Source of the DNA: Aquabacterium sp. | GTDB taxonomy: Bacteria; Pseudomonadota; Gammaproteobacteria; Burkholderiales; Burkholderiaceae_C | Length of the DNA stretch: 46,677 nucleotides | Direction of reading: 5' to 3' | Assembly (NCBI RefSeq): GCF_021768455.1 | Contig: NZ_JAIZVX010000012.1 | Location: forward strand, 1 to 46,677 | Shown: one piece after another, positions 16,590-24,690 of the stretch | Numbering within the stretch: the first letter of the stretch is position 1 | Layout: each line of letters starts with the position of its first letter | Translations under genes and position numbers: made by a program | The notes under the pieces: model-generated | What the model was told of the DNA's origin: nothing | Databases searched by the model: none | What the model saw: only the letters and a program-made list of their open reading frames with translations

Positions 16590-16602
16590 GGTATTCAATA
16601 CC
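16590..16602. promoter_or_regulatory. Palindrome before the LysR gene
   Basis: GGTATTCAATACC is a perfect dyad with a one-base centre. It overlaps the left half of the ATAC-N7-GTAT site at 16598-16612. Together they give alternating GTAT/ATAC half-sites that a LysR tetramer could occupy. Confidence 0.5.
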
Positions 16603-16612
16603 CTGGAGGTAT
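16598..16612. promoter_or_regulatory. ATAC-N7-GTAT operator overlapping the LysR ribosome binding site
   Basis: ATACCCTGGAGGTAT fits the BenM/CatM operator pattern exactly. It contains the GGAGG ribosome binding site (16605-16609) of the LysR gene, whose GTG start follows at 16614. Binding here would block the regulator's own expression, a common LysR autoregulation layout, while acting on the divergent transporter promoter. Confidence 0.62.
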
Positions 16613-16613
16613 C

Positions 16614-17540
16614 GTGGAACTCAGGCACCTTCGCTATTTCGAAGCGCTCGCCAGCACGCTCAATTTCACCCGCGCCGCGGAGCGTTTGCACATCGCTCAG
16701 CCGCCCCTTTCTCGGCAGATTCAACAGCTCGAAGAAGAGCTGGGAGTTACCCTGATTGACAGGTCTGCCAGGCCGATTGCCTTGACCCGTGCCGGAGCCT
16801 TTTTCTTTGAGCAGTCGACGCAGATACTCGCGAGAATCGAAGAATTAAGCCGAGCTACCAAGAGGTTGGGGCATGGACAGCGGCGTTGGGTCGGGGTGGG
16901 GTTTGTCCCATCCATGCTTTACGGGGCTTTGCCAAAGACCATTCGGGGTTTCATGGTCTCGAATCCGGATATTGACGTCATGCTGACGGAATTGACGTCC
17001 GTGCAGCAGGTTGAGGCCTTGCAGGCCGGGCGGATTGACGTGGGTTTTGGTCGGGTTGCCATCCAGTCCGATGGTTTGGTCAACAGGCTGATCGAAGAGG
17101 AGTCCTTGGTGGCCGTGGTGCCAGCCGGTGGGGATTTGTCGGGGTATCAGGAAGTGGATTTGAAAACCCTTTCCGAGTCGACTGTGATCATTTATCCATC
17201 GCAGCCGAGACCGAGTTTTGCGGATCACATCCTGGCGCAGTTTCGAGCCAGGGGGTGCCCTGCTGCGAGGATCTTTGAAACCAATGGCCTGCAAACGGCC
17301 ATCGGCATGGTGGCGGCCGGCGTTGGGGTGACCCTGGTGCCTCAATCAGTGAAGCGTTTGCAGCGTGACGACATCGTCTACCTGCCCTTGAGCGATCTGG
17401 GGCTCACGTCGGCTGTGTTCATGATCACCCGTGCGATCGATGCGTCACCCGACGTGGCGGCTTTGTGTGACGCCGTTGTGCGTTCCGTGATGAGCGATCT
17501 GCTCGCAACGCCCGAGCAGGCTCCTGAACAAACGCCCTGA
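16614..17540 (+). CDS. LysR-family regulator, BenM/CatM-like
   Basis: A 308-residue LysR protein. The helix-turn-helix spans about residues 1-60 (VELRHLRYFEALA, FTRAAERLHIAQPPLSRQIQQLEEELG). The effector domain follows, with GVGFVPSMLYGALP, AGRIDVGFGR and GMVAAGVGVTLVP. These segments line up by eye with Acinetobacter BenM/CatM, which respond to muconate and benzoate. GTG 16614 is chosen because GGAGG sits 4 bp upstream and the family starts with ELRHLRYF. A longer frame from 16002 is antisense to the substrate-binding gene and is rejected. It is divergent from the ABC operon, with ATAC-N7-GTAT sites both here and before the catechol dioxygenase. Confidence 0.9.
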   Translation: MELRHLRYFEALASTLNFTRAAERLHIAQPPLSRQIQQLEEELGVTLIDRSARPIALTRAGAFFFEQSTQILARIEELSRATKRLGHGQRRWVGVGFVPSMLYGALPKTIRGFMVSNPDIDVMLTELTSVQQVEALQAGRIDVGFGRVAIQSDGLVNRLIEEESLVAVVPAGGDLSGYQEVDLKTLSESTVIIYPSQPRPSFADHILAQFRARGCPAARIFETNGLQTAIGMVAAGVGVTLVPQSVKRLQRDDIVYLPLSDLGLTSAVFMITRAIDASPDVAALCDAVVRSVMSDLLATPEQAPEQTP

Positions 17541-17573
17541 GTTCAGGGCTTCGATCCCAAGCGCACACAAAAA

Positions 17574-17603
17574 AGGCCGAACCCGCTTGTGCCGGTTCGG
17601 CCT
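17574..17603 (-). terminator. Intrinsic terminator of the TRAP transporter operon
   Basis: The arms AGGCCGAACC and GGTTCGGCCT form a 10-bp stem with a 10-nt loop. On the minus strand it is followed by TTTTTTGTG, so it ends the dctPQM transcript, whose last stop is at 17662. It may also slow transcription leaving the convergent LysR gene. Confidence 0.85.
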
Positions 17604-17661
17604 GGGAGGGGCTCAGGTCCCCATCATGCAAGGGCTCGACGGGCGAGCCCCGTGTGCAGCA

Positions 17662-18993
17662 TCAGCCCCCGAAGGTGTGCACCAGCACCAGCGCGATCGA
17701 GGGGAAGGCCAGCAGGAGGACGATGCGCAGCAGGTCGGACAGCAGAAAGGGCATCACCCCCTTGAAGGTCTCGGTCAGTGGCACGTCCTTGGCCAGGCGG
17801 TTGATGATGTAGACGTTCATGCCCACCGGTGGGTGCACCAGGCCGATTTCCACCACCATCAATGCCAGGATCCCGAACCACACGCTCTTGTCGGTCGGGT
17901 TCATGCCGTAGAAGTCCAGGCCCATCACCACGGGGTAGAAGATGGGGATGGTCAGCAGGATCATGGCCAGGCTGTCCATCACGCACCCGAGCAGGATGTA
18001 GATGACCAGGATGGCGACCATCACCAGCATGGGGCTGAGCTGGCTGGCCTGCACCCAGGCGGCCAGTTCCACCGGCATCTGAGACAGGGCCAGCGCCGTG
18101 TTCAGCATGTCGGCGCCCAGCAGCACCAGGTAGATCATGGCCGTGGCCTGGGCGGTGCCCAGCATGCTGGCTTTCAGTCCGGGCAGGCGCAGTCCGCCCT
18201 GTGTCACGGCCAGCACGCCACAGGCGGCGGCGCCAATGGCCGCGGCCTCGGTGGGATTGGCCCAGCCACCATAGATGCCGACGATCACCACCACGAAGAC
18301 CAGCAGCACGGGAAGCACCTGCACCAGGGCCTTGATGCGATCGGGCCAGGGTACGACCGGGCCAGCGGGCGCAGACGCAGGCTTGAGGGCGACGAACACG
18401 CGCACAACCAGCATGTAGCCGATCATGGCGATGATGCCCGGCAGCACCGCGGCCATGAAGAGCTTTCCGATGGACTCCTGCGTCAGGATGGCGTAGATCA
18501 CCAGGGGCACGGAGGGCGGGATCATGATGCCCAGGGTGCCACCGGCAGCCAGGGCGCCCGTGGCCAGGCTGCCCGAGTAGCCAAAGCGCTTGAGTTCCGG
18601 CAGGGCGACCTGACCCATGGTGGCCGCGGTCGCGAGCGAGGAGCCGCAGATGGCGCCGAAGCCTGCACACGCGCCGATGGCGGCCATGGCGATGCCGCCG
18701 CGCAGGTGGCCCATGAAGGCCGCCACGAAGCGGAACAGTGCCGCGCTCAGCCCGCCGTGCGTGGCGAACTGGCCCATCAGCAGGAAGAGTGGGATCACGG
18801 CGATGTCGTAGTTCGACAGGCGTGCGTAGGCCACGGTCTTGAGGGCGTCGAGCAGGCGGTCGAATTCAAAGCCGCTGAGCGACCAGTAACCGGCGGCCCC
18901 CATGGTGAACATGGCGATCCCGATGGGCACCCGCAGGGCCAGCAGGACCATGAGCATGCCGAAGATGCTGCTGCCAATGGCGATGCCGCTCAT
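17662..18993 (-). CDS. dctM: TRAP transporter large permease (DctM)
   Basis: A 443-residue, 12-segment inner-membrane protein. DctM features include NYDIAVIPLFLLMGQFATHGG, GFGAICGSSLATAATMGQVALPE, GGTLGIMIPPSVPLVIYA and the matching second-half segments around GCVMDSLAMILLTIPIFYPV and HPPVGMNVYII. It drives Na+- or H+-coupled uptake of an organic acid delivered by DctP. ATG 18993 overlaps the dctQ TGA by 4 bp. The longer frame to 19479 lies over dctQ and is rejected. Confidence 0.95.
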   Translation of the reverse strand: MSGIAIGSSIFGMLMVLLALRVPIGIAMFTMGAAGYWSLSGFEFDRLLDALKTVAYARLSNYDIAVIPLFLLMGQFATHGGLSAALFRFVAAFMGHLRGGIAMAAIGACAGFGAICGSSLATAATMGQVALPELKRFGYSGSLATGALAAGGTLGIMIPPSVPLVIYAILTQESIGKLFMAAVLPGIIAMIGYMLVVRVFVALKPASAPAGPVVPWPDRIKALVQVLPVLLVFVVVIVGIYGGWANPTEAAAIGAAACGVLAVTQGGLRLPGLKASMLGTAQATAMIYLVLLGADMLNTALALSQMPVELAAWVQASQLSPMLVMVAILVIYILLGCVMDSLAMILLTIPIFYPVVMGLDFYGMNPTDKSVWFGILALMVVEIGLVHPPVGMNVYIINRLAKDVPLTETFKGVMPFLLSDLLRIVLLLAFPSIALVLVHTFGG

Positions 18994-19526
18994 GCTGCGT
19001 CTCCTTGTGCAGCCAGATGCAGGTGTTGCCAGGCGCGGTAGGCGCCGGCCAGGGCCAGCAGCACGAAGCCGGGCACCATGGCCATCTGCGGGATCCACAG
19101 CGGCCAGTCCAGCAGCATGCTGTGTTCGCCGGCGTCCTTCACCATCAGGGCGCCGACGCCGGTGCGCCAGGCGATCAGGGCGCCGAAGATGGCGACCAGC
19201 AGCGAGCCGAAGGCGTCCAGGCTGTGCACCACGCGGGGCGAGGCCTTGGCGGTGAAGAAGTCCACCTTCACGTCGCTGCCAGAGAGGTGGCACCAGGCGA
19301 AGAAGGAGGCCGCGGCAAAGGCGGCGCACATTTGCAGCATCTCGACGTCGCCGTTGACGGGGTGGGAGAAGAGCTTGCGCCCGGTGATGGACACCACGCT
19401 CATGAGCACGATGGCCACGAACACCAGGGAGCCTGCGATGGCGAAGACCTGGCAGGCCCTCACCAGGGCCCGGCCGCAAGCACCTTCGGGCATGGCCTGT
19501 TCGGCCACGACGATCGGATCAGACAT
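18990..19526 (-). CDS. dctQ: TRAP transporter small permease (DctQ)
   Basis: A 178-residue four-helix membrane protein with ITGRKLFSHPVNGDVEMLQ and FAWCHLSGSDVKVDFFT, the typical DctQ loop regions. The start at 19526 (MSDPIVV) is chosen because AGGAGT lies a few bases upstream; ATG 19559 is possible but lacks a site. It overlaps dctM by 4 bp. Confidence 0.9.
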   Translation of the reverse strand: MSDPIVVAEQAMPEGACGRALVRACQVFAIAGSLVFVAIVLMSVVSITGRKLFSHPVNGDVEMLQMCAAFAAASFFAWCHLSGSDVKVDFFTAKASPRVVHSLDAFGSLLVAIFGALIAWRTGVGALMVKDAGEHSMLLDWPLWIPQMAMVPGFVLLALAGAYRAWQHLHLAAQGDAA

Positions 19527-19601
19527 GAACACTCCTGCGTCGGCCGAAGCCGACGACACACAACAGAGGGGAGGGAGGAAAGGGCGAGGCGCCTGGGCGG
19601 C

Positions 19602-20633
19602 TCAGCGCTGGTTCTTCTGGATCAGGGTGCGGGCGCCGTCCAGCAGCTGCTGACCATTCAGGCCCTTGCCGTTCATGTCGGCCACCCAGGCATCGGTCAC
19701 CTTCTGGCCTGCGGCCTTGAAGGCGACCAGTTCGGCCTTGGGGATCACGTTGGTCGTGTTGCCCTTGGTCAGCTTCTTGCCCTCGGCGTCGGCCTGCAGG
19801 AAGACAGCGCCAATGTGGGCCGAGAGGTCTGCGCCGCTGTTGGCGTCGAGCACCTTCTTCAGATCGGCGGGCAGGGCGTCGTAGCGCGCCTTGTTCATCG
19901 CGAACATGAAGGTGGAGGTGTAGATGGCGGGCTCGGCCGGGTCGGTCTCGGAGTGGAACTTGGCGATCTCCTGGATCTTCACCGAAGGCACGACCTCGTA
20001 GGGCACCAGGGCGCCGTCGATCACACCTTTGGACATGGCCTCGCCCACGGCCGGCACGGGCATGGCCACCGGGGTGGCGCCCAGTGCAGCCAGCAGCTTG
20101 TTGGTCTGGCGGGTGGGGGCGCGCACCTTCAGGCCTTGCAGATCGGCCAGGGTCTTGATGGGCTTGCGCACCATGTGGAAGACGCCGTCGCCGTGCACGT
20201 GGAAGGCGATGGGGTGGATGGCCTTGAAGTCATCGGTGGCGTACTGCTGCACAAACTGCCACAGCGCGCGGCTGGTACCTTCGGGGCTCTGCATCATGAA
20301 GGGCAGCTCGAACGCTTCCACGCGGGGGAAGCGGCCGGGGGTGTAGCCGGTGAGTGTCCAGATCACGTCCACCAGGCCGTCCTTCACCTGGTCCACCAGC
20401 TGGGGCGGGGTGCCGCCGAGCTGCATGGAGGGGTAGATCTGGCAGCGCATGCGCTTGTTCGACTCTGCCGCGATCTTGTCGCACCAGGGCTGGATGAACA
20501 TCTGCTGCGCGTAGGAGCCGGCTGGCAGGAAGTGGTGCACCTTGAGCACCACCTCGTCGGCAGCGCGGGCGGCGGGCAGGGCGGTCAGAAAGAGGGCTGC
20601 TGCTGCGGTGGCAGCGAGGGGGAAGCGCGACAT
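19602..20633 (-). CDS. dctP: TRAP transporter substrate-binding protein (DctP)
   Basis: A 343-residue periplasmic protein. The signal peptide MSRFPLAATAAAALFLTALPAARA is followed by the DctP fold: VHHFLPAGSYAQQ, YPSMQLGGTPPQLVDQVKDG, the LKVRAPTRQTNKLL region with the conserved carboxylate-binding Arg, and a GVIDGALVPYEVVP segment. The ligand should be an organic acid. The neighbours (GalR-like regulator, GalT-like permease, gallate dioxygenase) suggest an aromatic acid or an uptake-linked pathway intermediate, which is inference. AGGAGA lies 6 bp before the ATG. Confidence 0.92.
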   Translation of the reverse strand: MSRFPLAATAAAALFLTALPAARAADEVVLKVHHFLPAGSYAQQMFIQPWCDKIAAESNKRMRCQIYPSMQLGGTPPQLVDQVKDGLVDVIWTLTGYTPGRFPRVEAFELPFMMQSPEGTSRALWQFVQQYATDDFKAIHPIAFHVHGDGVFHMVRKPIKTLADLQGLKVRAPTRQTNKLLAALGATPVAMPVPAVGEAMSKGVIDGALVPYEVVPSVKIQEIAKFHSETDPAEPAIYTSTFMFAMNKARYDALPADLKKVLDANSGADLSAHIGAVFLQADAEGKKLTKGNTTNVIPKAELVAFKAAGQKVTDAWVADMNGKGLNGQQLLDGARTLIQKNQR

Positions 20634-20669
20634 CGCTTGTCTCCTGGTGATCCAATGACAGAAGACATC

Positions 20670-20697
20670 AGTCTAGGAATGCGGGCGATCGAGGCAA
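20670..20697 (-). promoter_or_regulatory. Candidate sigma-70 promoter of dctPQM
   Basis: On the minus strand TTGCCT (20692-20697) and TAGACT (20670-20675) are separated by 16 bp and lie 37 bp or more before the dctP start. Each matches the consensus at 4 of 6 bases. An octamer CCTAGACT including this -10 also occurs upstream of the MFS permease gene (21854-21861). Confidence 0.35.
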
Positions 20698-20849
20698 AGA
20701 TGGTGCCGAGGCGGCCGCGATAACCCCTGGCTTTCATGGTTCTCCTTAGGTGATCACCCCTTCCCAGGGAGGCGCCCGCCCTTGGCGATCACCGAAGTGC
20801 CATGTTCTGCGGATTTGGGCATCGCGTTGGCTGTGCCTGAGGCCGGGCA

Positions 20850-21785
20850 TCAGCCCAGCACGCTGGCGAATCCGACCTGCTTGCTGGTGGTCTCGATGTG
20901 CGTGGCCGCGCGGTGCAGGTGGGCGAGGAACTTGCGCACCATCGGCTTGAGCATGGACTCGCTGCGCACCATGGCGCCGAGTTCCAGCATCAGCGGGCCT
21001 TCCTGCAAGGGCACGATCGACAGATAGGGCGCCGCAGCCGGGTGCAGGGCGATGGCCTTGGGCATCAGGCCCAGGCAATCGCCATGGCTGATCAGCGAGA
21101 GCAGCCCCAGCGTGGAGTTCACGATGGCGGCCGGAGGCGGGGCGGGCAGATCGTGTCGCTCGAAAAGGGTGCGCACGTAGCCGGTGTGTCCGCTCAGGCT
21201 GGTGTAGACCCATCGGGCGTTGCTGAGCTGCTCAAGCCGGTTGGCGCGCGCGGCGGCATGGTTGCCGCGACGCACCACCACCACCATCTCGATGGGCATG
21301 AGGCGCTCGATGTGGCATTCGCCGGCGCGCATGTCCTTGGGGATGGGGCCGACCACCACGTCGACCGACTTCTGGTGCAGCTGCGAGAGCTGCTCCACGT
21401 ACATCTCCTCGCGCAGCTGCAACATGATCGCGGGGTAATCGGCGCTGAAGGTGCGCACCGTCTCCGGGATCAGCAGCAGCAGGGCCAGGGGCACGGCGCC
21501 CACGCTGAGTTCGCCCACCATGCGCCCCCCCATCTGCCCGATGGTCTGCACGGCCTCGTCGAGTTCCTTGGTCGCCGCGGTGGCGCGGGCGTGCAGGATC
21601 TTGCCCTGCGCGGTGGGGATCACGCCCGTGGTCGAGCGCTCCAGCAGGGTGGCGCCCAGCTCGGCTTCGAGCTCTCTGACCATCTTGGTCAGGGCCGGTT
21701 GGGAGACCCCCATTTTCTTGGAGGCACTGCGGAGACTGCCCGTGTCGATGGCGGTCACGAGGGCGCGCAAGGCATTCAGCTTCAT
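20850..21785 (-). CDS. galR: LysR-family regulator (GalR-like)
   Basis: A 311-residue LysR protein. The N-terminal winged helix is MKLNALRALVTAIDTGSLRS then KKMGVSQPALTKMVRELEAELG. The effector domain includes GELSVGAVPLALLLLIPETVRTF and VDVVVGPIPKDM. It is divergent from an MFS aromatic-acid permease followed by gallate dioxygenase, the arrangement expected for GalR, the gallate-pathway regulator of Pseudomonas putida. The specific name rests mainly on this context. A dyad with LysR spacing lies 10 bp upstream of its start. The 216-bp gap between this gene and dctP holds the dctP promoter candidate and nothing else I can support. Confidence 0.8.
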   Translation of the reverse strand: MKLNALRALVTAIDTGSLRSASKKMGVSQPALTKMVRELEAELGATLLERSTTGVIPTAQGKILHARATAATKELDEAVQTIGQMGGRMVGELSVGAVPLALLLLIPETVRTFSADYPAIMLQLREEMYVEQLSQLHQKSVDVVVGPIPKDMRAGECHIERLMPIEMVVVVRRGNHAAARANRLEQLSNARWVYTSLSGHTGYVRTLFERHDLPAPPPAAIVNSTLGLLSLISHGDCLGLMPKAIALHPAAAPYLSIVPLQEGPLMLELGAMVRSESMLKPMVRKFLAHLHRAATHIETTSKQVGFASVLG

Positions 21786-21795
21786 GGTTTTCTAC

Positions 21796-21812
21796 GATAC
21801 CGAAAAGTTATC
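21796..21812. promoter_or_regulatory. LysR-type dyad between galR and the MFS permease
   Basis: GATACCGAAAAGTTATC has GATA/TATC ends and the T-N11-A spacing of LysR boxes, 10 bp before the galR start codon. It likely serves autoregulation, activation of the divergent permease gene, or both. A GATAAC half-site also occurs upstream of dctP at 20719-20724. Confidence 0.5.
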
Positions 21813-21951
21813 ACGGCCCAGGTTGCCGGATCTTCTCCGCAAGGGGGCGGCTACCTAGACTTCGCTCCGCACGGTGCCCTCTGCATGCTTGTCTCGTTGG
21901 TCCGACGACAGGGCGCAGGTTAGCCGAAACACCGCCCTTGTGGAGAAGAAT

Positions 21952-23274
21952 GTGAAGCAAAGTTCGATCGTCGACGTTCGGCAGTTCATCAATGAACGGC
22001 CCATGTCGCCCTATCAGTGGCTCATCCTGAGCCTGTGTTTCCTGATCGTCGCCGTGGACGGTGTCGACGTGGCCATCATGGGCTTCATCGCCCCCGCCGT
22101 GATCAAGGAATGGGATATCTCCAAGGCCGCTTTTGGCGTGGTCATGAGCGCCGCGCCCTTCGGTCTGGTGATCGGTGCGCTGGTCGCCGGGCCGCTGTCC
22201 GACAAGGTCGGGCGCAAGCTGGTGCTGACGGCCTCCGTGTTCACCTTTGGCCTGTTCACCGTGGCCACGGCCTATGCCCACAGCACGACCGAGATGGCCA
22301 TCTTGCGCCTGCTCACCGGTGTGGGTCTGGGGGCGGCCATGCCCAATGCCTCGACCCTGCTGACGGAGTACGTGCCCGAGCGGTCGCGCGCCCTGTTGGT
22401 CACCATCATGTTCACCGGCTTCAACCTGGGCTCGGCGCTGGTGGGCTTTCTGGCGGCGGCCGTGGTCCCCGAATACGGCTGGCGCACCGTGCTGCTGATT
22501 GGTGGCATCGTGCCCATCGTCTTGACCCCGATTCTGGTGCTGCTGCTGCCCGAGTCCTGCCGTTTCATGGCGGTCAAGGGCTACCCCGCCCAGCGCATCG
22601 CCAACGTGCTGCAGAAGGTGTCGCGCCAGCCTTTCGTCGGCGAAACCACTTTCATGTGTGCCGAGCCGGGCCCGGTTGAAAAGGCCCCCGTCAAGCAACT
22701 GTTTGCCAAGGGCTACCGCTTCCTGAGCAGCTCGCTGTGGGTGACCTACTTCATGGGCCTGATGGTGATCTACCTGCTCACCGGCTGGCTGCCCACGTTG
22801 TTCAAGGAGAACGGCCTGAGCATGGCCGATGCGGCCAACACCACGGCCATGTTCCAGATCGGCGGCACCGTGGGTGCGGTGGTCGTGGGCTGGCTGATGG
22901 GCAAGGGCTCGCCCACCAAGGTGATCGGTCTGGCCTATGCCGGCGGTGCCGCCTGCGTGGCCCTGCTGGGCCTGAGCGGCGCCGTGCCCGGCACCCTGGC
23001 GCTGTGGGTGACCTTGGCAGGCTTTTGCATGAGCGGTGCGCAAACCGGCCTGAACGCCCATGCACCCTCTTGCTACCCCACCAGCGCACGCGCCACCGGT
23101 GTGAGCTGGATGCTGGGCGTGGGCCGCTTCGGCAGCATCCTGGGCTCTCTGGTGGGTGGCCTGCTGCTCGGCCTGGGCTGGGGCTTTGGCCCGATCCTGA
23201 TGCTGCTGGCCGTGCCAGCCCTGGTGGCGGCATTGGCCATCGGCGGTGCCCAACGCGTCAAAACCCTGGCCTGA
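21952..23274 (+). CDS. galT: MFS aromatic acid:H+ symporter (GalT/PcaK-like)
   Basis: A 440-residue, 12-segment permease of the AAHS group. Segment 1 carries the group's acidic motif (AVDGVDVAIMGFIAP). The loop 2-3 motif is GPLSDKVGRK, and GWRTVLLIGGIVPI and SWMLGVGRFGSILG are also typical. The family imports 4-hydroxybenzoate, protocatechuate or gallate. Gallate is favoured because the gallate dioxygenase gene follows 38 bp later. GTG 21952 is chosen because GGAG lies 7 bp upstream; GTG 21874 is an alternative. It is divergent from galR. Confidence 0.88.
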   Translation: MKQSSIVDVRQFINERPMSPYQWLILSLCFLIVAVDGVDVAIMGFIAPAVIKEWDISKAAFGVVMSAAPFGLVIGALVAGPLSDKVGRKLVLTASVFTFGLFTVATAYAHSTTEMAILRLLTGVGLGAAMPNASTLLTEYVPERSRALLVTIMFTGFNLGSALVGFLAAAVVPEYGWRTVLLIGGIVPIVLTPILVLLLPESCRFMAVKGYPAQRIANVLQKVSRQPFVGETTFMCAEPGPVEKAPVKQLFAKGYRFLSSSLWVTYFMGLMVIYLLTGWLPTLFKENGLSMADAANTTAMFQIGGTVGAVVVGWLMGKGSPTKVIGLAYAGGAACVALLGLSGAVPGTLALWVTLAGFCMSGAQTGLNAHAPSCYPTSARATGVSWMLGVGRFGSILGSLVGGLLLGLGWGFGPILMLLAVPALVAALAIGGAQRVKTLA

Positions 23275-23312
23275 TGCGCCAGCCATTCGAACCGATTCAC
23301 TGAAAGCACAAC

Positions 23313-24602
23313 ATGGCCCGAATCATTGGCGGCATCGCCGCATCGCACACCCCCACCATCGGCTTCGCGGTCGACAAGGGCAAGCAGAACGACCCGGTGT
23401 GGGCACCCATCTTCGAGTCCTTCAAACCCGTTCGCCAGTGGCTGGACGACAAGAAGCCCGACGTGCTGCTGATGATCTACAACGATCACATCACGTCCTT
23501 CTTCTTCGATCACTACTCTGCCTTCGCGCTGGGTGTGGGTGAGTCCTACGCCGTGGCCGACGAGGGGGGCGGTGCCCGTGTGCTGCCCGCCGTCAAGGGC
23601 CAGTCGGAACTGGCGCGTCACATCGGTCACTCGCTGATGGCCGATGAGTTCGACATGTCCTTCTTCCAGAACAAGGGCCTGGACCACGGTTGCTTCTCGC
23701 CCCTGTCGCTGCTGGCCGATCACGACGAGGCCTCCTGGTCGCTGCCCATCGTCCCGCTGCAGGTGGGCGTGCTGCAGTTCCCCATCCCCACGGCCCGACG
23801 TTGCTACAAGCTGGGTGCCGCCTTGCGCCGTGCCATCGAGAGCTTCCCGCAGGACATCTCGGTCGCGATCGTGGCCACGGGGGGGCTGTCTCACCAGGTG
23901 CATGGCGAGCGCGCGGGTTTCAACAACACCGCATGGGACGCCCGCTTCCTCGAACTCTTTGAGCAAGATCCGGAGCGCCTGGCCCAGATGACCCAGGCCG
24001 AGTTTGCCGAGCTGGGTGGCCTGGAAGGGGCCGAGGTGATCATGTGGCTGATCATGCGCGGCGCGCTGTCGGCCCAGGTGAAGAAGGTGCACCAGAGCTA
24101 CTACCTGCCCTCCATGACGGGCATCGCCACCGCGGTCTACGAGAACCTGGCGGGTGAGCCGGTGGCTGGCGAGGTGGCACGCCACCGCGCCCACATGGCC
24201 ACGCAGCTGTCGGGGGCTGAACGCCTCACGGGCACCTACCCCTTCGACCTTGATCGCAGCGTGCGCTGCTACAAGCTCAACAGCTTCCTGCACGATCTGA
24301 TCGTGCCGGCCAAGCGTGAGGCCTTCCTGGCCGACGAGGAAGGCTGCATGCGCGAAGGGGGCCTCACCGATGCCGAGATCACGATGGTGAAGGCGCGCGA
24401 CTGGCGCGGTCTGATCCAGCACGGTGCGATCTTCTTCGTGCTGGAGAAGCTGGCCGCGGTGGTGGGTGTCTCGAACCTGCACGTGTATGCCGCCATGCGT
24501 GGTGAGACGCTGGAAGCGTTCCAGAAGACCCGCAACACCAAGGCGCTGTACTCCGTGGCCGGTGGCACGGGCGACACGAAGTCCTGGGACTCGAGCAAAT
24601 AA
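23313..24602 (+). CDS. galA: Gallate dioxygenase (GalA/DesB, type II extradiol)
   Basis: A 429-residue fused enzyme: a LigB-like catalytic domain (about residues 1-280) joined to a LigA-like domain (about 300-420), the arrangement of GalA and DesB. It opens gallate to 4-oxalomesaconate using Fe(II). The predicted metal ligands are His12 (AASHTPTIG), His59 (YNDHITSFF) and Glu241 (LEGAEVIMW). The conserved acid/base His lies in TGGLSHQVHGE. The substrate could also be protocatechuate, but the single-chain fused form and length favour gallate. No oxalomesaconate tautomerase, hydratase or aldolase gene is nearby. Confidence 0.9.
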   Translation: MARIIGGIAASHTPTIGFAVDKGKQNDPVWAPIFESFKPVRQWLDDKKPDVLLMIYNDHITSFFFDHYSAFALGVGESYAVADEGGGARVLPAVKGQSELARHIGHSLMADEFDMSFFQNKGLDHGCFSPLSLLADHDEASWSLPIVPLQVGVLQFPIPTARRCYKLGAALRRAIESFPQDISVAIVATGGLSHQVHGERAGFNNTAWDARFLELFEQDPERLAQMTQAEFAELGGLEGAEVIMWLIMRGALSAQVKKVHQSYYLPSMTGIATAVYENLAGEPVAGEVARHRAHMATQLSGAERLTGTYPFDLDRSVRCYKLNSFLHDLIVPAKREAFLADEEGCMREGGLTDAEITMVKARDWRGLIQHGAIFFVLEKLAAVVGVSNLHVYAAMRGETLEAFQKTRNTKALYSVAGGTGDTKSWDSSK

Positions 24603-24690
24603 GCAAGACGGCTTGTGGCGCCGCGAGCCCTCGGCGCGGCGCTGTGTGTGAAGGCGCATGGATGGCGCCCAAGATGATGGAGACAAAGCA

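Noticed and set aside
17534..17549. GCCCTGA/TCAGGGC hairpin at the LysR stop as its terminator
   Set aside because: The loop would be only 2 nt and no T-tract follows.
20749..20758. Palindrome GGTGATCACC between dctP and galR as an operator
   Set aside because: Ten-base palindromes are frequent by chance, there is no LysR spacing, and it lies past the 3' end of galR and far upstream of the dctP promoter candidate.
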